Assembly: GCA_022843175.1 (NCBI GenBank)
Contig: JALHOE010000022.1
Coordinates: 1 to 64,000, forward strand
Reading direction: 5' to 3'
Source: Deltaproteobacteria bacterium
GTDB taxonomy: Bacteria > Myxococcota_A > Polyangia > Polyangiales > JADJMO01
DNA: 64,000 bases
This document shows, piece by piece, positions 59,930 to 64,000 of this stretch (position 1 is its first letter; each line of letters opens with the position of its first letter). A program made the translations under genes and the position numbers. Under the pieces are notes generated by a model. The model was given only the letters and a program-made list of their open reading frames with translations. It ran no database searches and was not told the DNA's origin.

Positions 59930-61528
59930 TCAACCTCGCACGGCGGACATCGCCGCGCGGACGCCCTCGACGAGCGTGGCGGGGGCGTTGGTGAGCTCGC
60001 GGTCGAGGCGGTAGCCGCCGCGGACCCGGTCTCGGTCGAGGCCGAGCGTGAGCGTGACGCCGACGCCGTCGTCGTGACGGAGCGCGATCGCCGCGTCGCG
60101 GCCGCCTGCGCCGATGGTCACGCCCTCCCACGACAGCGCCGTGTACGGTGCGCTGCCGCGCAGACGCTCGAGACAGCGGCCGATCCGCCAGTCGACGCCG
60201 TGCCGGAGCGGCCCGTGGAACGCCGCGTCGTCGCCGATGCCATGGTGAACGCGCGCGTTCGAGACCGCGCAGAGCTCTGCGAACAGGTGACGGAGCAGCT
60301 CGATCGTGGCGGCGTCGACCGTCGTCGCGCCGACGAGGTGGAGCGAGAACAGGTCGGTGCTCGCGGCGCCCGCGCCGGGGCGCGCGAGCTCGACGTCGGC
60401 CGAGCCGCCGCCCTCGCGCGCGAAGCGGACCGCGACCCGCTCGTCCCGAGTGTCGACGTGGACGTTCGCGACCGCGAACGGCGGCGGGGCCGCGTAGGCG
60501 CGGAGCGCGGCGATCAGCGGCTCGACGTGGAGGGTGAAGAGGCGCAGCTCGGGATCGACGACGCGGAGGCGCTTGGGCGTGATCGGCACGAGCTCGTCGG
60601 TGCCGTAGAACCGCTGGTAGGTGTCGAAGACGCCGCTGCAACGGCTGTCGAACACGCACTCGCGGCACGACTCGATTTTGAGCTTGTCGCGTCGCTTGAC
60701 CGCGTATTTGTCCCACGCCTCGCTGAGGTCTGCGCGCTGGTCCACCGCAACGGTGAGGGTGGTCTCGCCGTCGTGGTGGATGACCGGCGCGAGCTTCGGC
60801 GCGATGCAGTAGGGCAGGTTGCCGATGTTGACGTCGAAGCCAGCCGGGAAGCCCGCGACCATGGCCTCGAGGTGGGGGACCATGTCGCTGTAGCGCGGCA
60901 GCATCGCGCGCATCTCTTCTTCGGTGCGCACGCCGGCATCGAGCGGGCGGATCATGTCGAGGTGGAGCTGGCTCGCGCCGTAGGGGAGCAGGAGCGCGGG
61001 GAACTCGGCGACCGACTCGTAGTTCGAGCGCACGACGCACATGTTGACCGTGATGCGCTGGTTGCGCGCCCGGAGGTTCTTCATCGTTTCGACCAGTCGG
61101 TCGAACGAGCCGAGCTTCTTGGTGGTGCGGTTGTGCGCGCGGCTGTTGGCCCCCTGGAACGAGAGCCGGAAGGTGAAGTTGCCGCCGGTCTCGAGGATCT
61201 CGTCGACGAAGGAGCCGCGGGCGGTCTTCACGCCGTTGGTGAAGATCACGATCTCGTCGAACCCGAGCCCCACCGCGCCGCGCACGATGCGGAGGAACTC
61301 CGGCTGGATGGTTGGCTCGCCGCCGAGCAGCGTGACCTTGCGGATGCCGTCCCGGCGGGCGCCCTCGAGCCGCTCGAGGACCGGATCGCCCGGCACGGGG
61401 AACGCCTCGCGCTCCTCGGTGCGCTGGCCGCTGACGCAGAACACGCAACGGTTGTTGCACATGTGACCGAGCTGGATCTCGAGCTGTCGGTCGGGTTCCA
61501 CGGCGGCTTCAGTGTAGCGGAACCCCAA
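59930..61528 (-). CDS. Radical SAM enzyme 3 with C-terminal extension
   Basis: 532 residues, TTG start at 61528. Fe-S motif LGHMCNNRCVFCVSG (Cys24, Cys28, Cys31), VTLLGGEPTIQPEF and EIVIFTNGV. The auxiliary region SCRECVFDSRCSGVFDTYQRFYG (C-x2-C-x5-C-x-G) then TDELVPI matches the signature of the 54031 and 55092 proteins. A further 200-residue region (VRFAREGGGSADVELARPGA and ALRHDDGVGVTLTLGLD) is unassigned and seems to contain two related halves. It is divergent from the 61559 gene by 30 bp. Confidence 0.82.
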   Translation of the reverse strand: MGFRYTEAAVEPDRQLEIQLGHMCNNRCVFCVSGQRTEEREAFPVPGDPVLERLEGARRDGIRKVTLLGGEPTIQPEFLRIVRGAVGLGFDEIVIFTNGVKTARGSFVDEILETGGNFTFRLSFQGANSRAHNRTTKKLGSFDRLVETMKNLRARNQRITVNMCVVRSNYESVAEFPALLLPYGASQLHLDMIRPLDAGVRTEEEMRAMLPRYSDMVPHLEAMVAGFPAGFDVNIGNLPYCIAPKLAPVIHHDGETTLTVAVDQRADLSEAWDKYAVKRRDKLKIESCRECVFDSRCSGVFDTYQRFYGTDELVPITPKRLRVVDPELRLFTLHVEPLIAALRAYAAPPPFAVANVHVDTRDERVAVRFAREGGGSADVELARPGAGAASTDLFSLHLVGATTVDAATIELLRHLFAELCAVSNARVHHGIGDDAAFHGPLRHGVDWRIGRCLERLRGSAPYTALSWEGVTIGAGGRDAAIALRHDDGVGVTLTLGLDRDRVRGGYRLDRELTNAPATLVEGVRAAMSAVRG

Positions 61529-61558
61529 CGAAAAGCCGGTCGGCTACACTCTCGGGCG

Positions 61559-61900
61559 ATGACTCCCGAGGAATCCGACGCCCTCGCCGGGACGCTGACC
61601 GAGGTGATCACGCCCGCGCTCGCCGAGATCCTGCCCGACGGCTGGCAGTTCGAGAACGTGAAGACGCGCTCGTTGATGATGACGCACCTGCCGGTGCTCT
61701 CGCTCAAGCACGGCGCCGAGACGCTCTGCTTCATCATCAGCCCAACCGACCCGGCGTCGCCCGCCTTCAAGCGGAGCAAGCACTACGACCTCACCTACTT
61801 CTCCGAGGACGTCCCCGACGCGAAGCAGGGGCAGATCTATCGGCGCGATCGCGAGGTCATCGAGCGCGTGGCGGCCTGGCTGCGCCGGTGGGACGTGTAA
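61559..61900 (+). CDS. Small hypothetical protein of HXS locus
   Basis: 113 residues from ATG 61559: LTEVITPALAEILPDGWQFE, then a beta segment (LCFIISPTDPASPAFKRSKH) and YDLTYFSEDVPDAKQG. It ends with TAATG overlapping the oxygenase gene, so the two are coupled. No family recognised. A partner or adaptor role is suggested by coupling only. Confidence 0.55.
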   Translation: MTPEESDALAGTLTEVITPALAEILPDGWQFENVKTRSLMMTHLPVLSLKHGAETLCFIISPTDPASPAFKRSKHYDLTYFSEDVPDAKQGQIYRRDREVIERVAAWLRRWDV

Positions 61901-63090
61901 TGCGCTCGGTCGAGGGCTTCCTCCGCGAGTTCGGCCTCGCGCCGGGCACCACGTTCTCGGGGTTCGCGGTCAAGAGCGGCACGCTGCGCCAGGGCCGGCT
62001 CGAGCTCGAGCTCGCCGATCCGAACGGCGGGGTGATCTCGGCGCAGATCAGCCAACGCGATCCGAACGCAGAGGCCTTTCTGCGCACCGCGAGCTTCGAT
62101 CTCGCGCACGGCGCCGTCCCCGATCAGCGGATGCCGGCTGTGCTCGCCATGCTCGCGGAGCTGGGACGGGTGCTCGGCGAGCACGATCGCGGTGACGCCG
62201 CGCTGCCGCGGGAGTGGAGCGGCGAGCCGACGGCGCGGGACGTTCGCGACTTCGTCTTCGTCGACGTCGATGCCTCCGACCTCGAGGCGTACTCCGACGC
62301 GATGCACGCGATGTTCGAACGCCGGCTCGACGTGATGATCATTCGCAACGTGTTCTCTCCCGAGCAGATGGCGAGGGTCACCGCATCGCTCGAGGCGTCA
62401 TCCGGTCGGTTCGCGTTCCGTGACAACACGCAGACCGACACGCGCGATCACGCGCAGCCGTACAACCTCGGGATGGTGCTCATCCCCACCCGTGAGCACC
62501 CGAACGGCGCTCCCCTCGACGAGTATTTCGCTACGGCGCGGAGCTTTCGCGAGACCTCGCGGGAGCTGTTTGCGAGCGCGGGCGACCGTGATTTCGAGAC
62601 TCGCGTGAGCGAGGTGCTCCGCGGGGTCGCAGGCGGTCGTCCGGTCGGAGTGCCCGCCGGCCCGGCCGGCGAGAGCTACACGCCAGCGACGATTCGCGCG
62701 ATCCCGCCGGGCGCGGAGCTCGCGGTCCACGTGGGCAACTACTTCAAGGACTGCGACGCCTACCGTCACCTGATGACCCTGGTCGATACGTCCGACCAGC
62801 TGAGTTACTTCATCCCGCTCGCGACCCCGGAGGCCGGCGGCGAGATCGAGGTGTACTCGCTGGAGTGGTTCCACCGGCCGCTCACGAAAGCCGGTGCGCT
62901 CGACGTCGAGCTCATCGCGAAGCAGGCGCCCTCGGTGAAATACCGGCCCGGCGCCGGCGACATGTTCCTCTTCGACGGCGGCTACTGGTATCACCGCGTC
63001 TGCCCGGTCGTCGGCGCGCGCAATCGCTGGACGATCGGCGGCTTCGTCACGATCGCGAAGGATCACCGCCAGTTCTACTACTGGAGCTAG
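61900..63090 (+). CDS. Putative 2OG-Fe(II) oxygenase
   Basis: 396 residues from ATG 61900. The C-terminal half carries GAELAVHVGNYFKDCDAYRH, then YFIPLATPEAGGEIEVYSLE, and YRPGAGDMFLFDGGYWYHRV, ending RNRWTIGGFVTIAKD. This fits the double-stranded beta-helix of 2OG-Fe(II) oxygenases, with H ... H-R-V and R-x-T supplying the iron and 2OG contacts; the middle Asp/Glu ligand is not certain. The N-terminal 100 residues are a separate small domain. A hydroxylation or oxidation step on the peptide is inferred. Confidence 0.65.
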   Translation: MRSVEGFLREFGLAPGTTFSGFAVKSGTLRQGRLELELADPNGGVISAQISQRDPNAEAFLRTASFDLAHGAVPDQRMPAVLAMLAELGRVLGEHDRGDAALPREWSGEPTARDVRDFVFVDVDASDLEAYSDAMHAMFERRLDVMIIRNVFSPEQMARVTASLEASSGRFAFRDNTQTDTRDHAQPYNLGMVLIPTREHPNGAPLDEYFATARSFRETSRELFASAGDRDFETRVSEVLRGVAGGRPVGVPAGPAGESYTPATIRAIPPGAELAVHVGNYFKDCDAYRHLMTLVDTSDQLSYFIPLATPEAGGEIEVYSLEWFHRPLTKAGALDVELIAKQAPSVKYRPGAGDMFLFDGGYWYHRVCPVVGARNRWTIGGFVTIAKDHRQFYYWS

Positions 63091-63998
63091 TCGAGCGCGC
63101 GCAGCGCCGCGATGGCTCGAATCGCCAGCCGGCACCACACCACCGACGGGGGCAGCTCGCCGATGCGCTGGTACTGACGCGCGACCGGCTCCGCGGACCC
63201 CACCGGTCGCACGTCGAGCGCGAGCCGTTCGACGGTGTCGATCAGGCGCTGCGCGTCGGCGGTGGACACGCCGCCGGACACGTCGAGATCGATCGCCCCG
63301 TCGCGGGCGAGCTCGGCGAGTCGATCGGCGATCTCCGGCGTTGCCTTGATCGAGACGCGGTCTCCGACCGGCGGGGGCTTCGGCGCGTCGAGCTCCGCGT
63401 CGCTCAGGTAGCAGAGCAGCTCGGTCGCCGACGCGCCGGTCGCCGCGAGGCGGTCGCCCGTGACGCGCACGAGCGCGTTCGCGGACAGCGCGGCGAGCTC
63501 GGCGCCGAAGACCTGCGAGAGCTTCGCGCCGAACACCCGCTCGAACTCGTCGGCGTCGAGCTGTCCGCGCGCCGCGCGATCGGCCACGAAGAAGGCCTGC
63601 TCGAACCGCAGGCTCGCGTCCCAGGCGAGCACCGGCGGCGCTTCGTCGCGGCTCGTCGCGGCGATCCACTCGCGGAGAGGCGCGCCGGCGATCGCGTAGG
63701 CGCCCCCGTGCAGATGGCTCATGCCGCCGTGGCCGACCGCGAGGGTGGACGCCGGGCCGATCATGTCCTCCTGGAAGTAGCGGCGTGCGCCGCCGGTCGC
63801 GTCCCACACGTATTGCGTGCCGAACGACGGACGCTCCACGGGCTCGCCGGGGAACGTCGGCGGCTTGGACCTTCGGATGAGGCGGTCGGCGTCGACGAGC
63901 ATCCGGCCGACCTGCTCGTGCTCGAGGCCCGCGGGATCGGACGCCGCGCCGAACGCGCCGAGCGGCGAGCCCTCGGCGAGGAAGCGGTTGACGCTCAT
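63087..63998 (-). CDS. HemW-like radical SAM protein, C-terminal part (partial)
   Basis: 303 residues within the window; it begins only because the window ends, so the 5' part with the Fe-S motif is missing. AVGHGGMSHLHGGAYAIAG and the LRFEQAFFVADRAARGQLDA, RLAATGASATELLCYLSD region resemble the C-terminal part of HemW/coproporphyrinogen-oxidase-like radical SAM proteins. The stop codon overlaps that of the convergent oxygenase gene. Whether it acts in the HXS pathway is unknown. Confidence 0.6.
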   Translation of the reverse strand: MSVNRFLAEGSPLGAFGAASDPAGLEHEQVGRMLVDADRLIRRSKPPTFPGEPVERPSFGTQYVWDATGGARRYFQEDMIGPASTLAVGHGGMSHLHGGAYAIAGAPLREWIAATSRDEAPPVLAWDASLRFEQAFFVADRAARGQLDADEFERVFGAKLSQVFGAELAALSANALVRVTGDRLAATGASATELLCYLSDAELDAPKPPPVGDRVSIKATPEIADRLAELARDGAIDLDVSGGVSTADAQRLIDTVERLALDVRPVGSAEPVARQYQRIGELPPSVVWCRLAIRAIAALRALD

Positions 63999-64000
63999 CG

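Noticed and set aside
1-64000. tRNA or rRNA genes
   Set aside because: No T-loop/acceptor combinations or rRNA-like conserved stretches were seen by eye on either strand; a dedicated search would be needed to be certain.

Overview
This is a high-GC (mostly GCG/CGC/GAG codon style), gene-dense bacterial window that looks like a chromosome segment of a Myxococcota (Polyangia-type) bacterium. The pointers are thrombospondin-type-3/OmpA surface proteins, a MopE-type Cys/Asp repeat lipoprotein, a C-terminal Cys + membrane helix + poly-Arg tail resembling MYXO-CTERM, many small lipoproteins with no close family, and long antisense shadow ORFs caused by extreme GC3. No rRNA, tRNA, CRISPR array or intact transposase was seen. 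The genus cannot be named from the sequence alone.

Region A (about 1-19.7 kb) reads as an accessory island. Its codon use looks less extreme by eye and its genes are mostly small or unknown. It carries several nuclease-fold proteins (a PD-(D/E)xK-like protein next to a GIY-YIG-like protein, a PDDEXK_4-type protein, an EVKG-type nuclease fused to a winged helix), a HicA-like gene coupled to a large unknown protein, a DUF5131 and a SprT-like protein typical of mobile elements, a zinc-finger protein with a KAKPT repeat tail, an AbiEi/AbiEii-like pair, and decayed remnants (a deleted paralogue at 8.0 kb, possible excisionase and integrase scraps at 13.4 and 19.6 kb).

Region B (19.7-53.3 kb) is more chromosome-like. 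It holds a STAND/NB-ARC TPR regulator, an aldo/keto reductase, decayed small exported proteins, two isoprenylcysteine-methyltransferase-like membrane proteins, an OmpA/TSP3 pair, a serine hydrolase, a SWIM-protein + SNF2 helicase operon and a second, larger SNF2 protein, a persulfide-dioxygenase/rhodanese fusion, an anchored beta-carbonic anhydrase, a TVP38-like membrane protein, a standalone LigD polymerase domain, a four-gene operon of exported proteins followed by a 235-bp element with 33-bp perfect inverted repeats, an ECF42-type sigma factor with its DGPF/YCII partner, a BNR-repeat protein, an N-acyl-D-amino-acid deacylase with a TetR regulator, and a MopE-repeat lipoprotein.

Region C (53.5-64.0 kb) is the standout: a His-Xaa-Ser (HXS) type ribosomal-peptide modification locus. 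A 104-residue precursor ends in 16 tandem Ser-His-Gly units. Upstream of it on the same strand are an HxsB-like SPASM radical SAM enzyme, a small HxsD-like protein and a longer HxsD-like protein, all translationally coupled. Around this core sit an HxsC-like radical SAM enzyme, two further radical SAM enzymes that share its C-terminal Cys signature, a Tat-signal protein, a HExxH-type putative peptide hydroxylase, a putative 2OG-Fe(II) oxygenase, a small unknown protein and a HemW-like radical SAM fragment running off the right edge. Together these suggest an HXS pathway with an unusually large set of tailoring enzymes.
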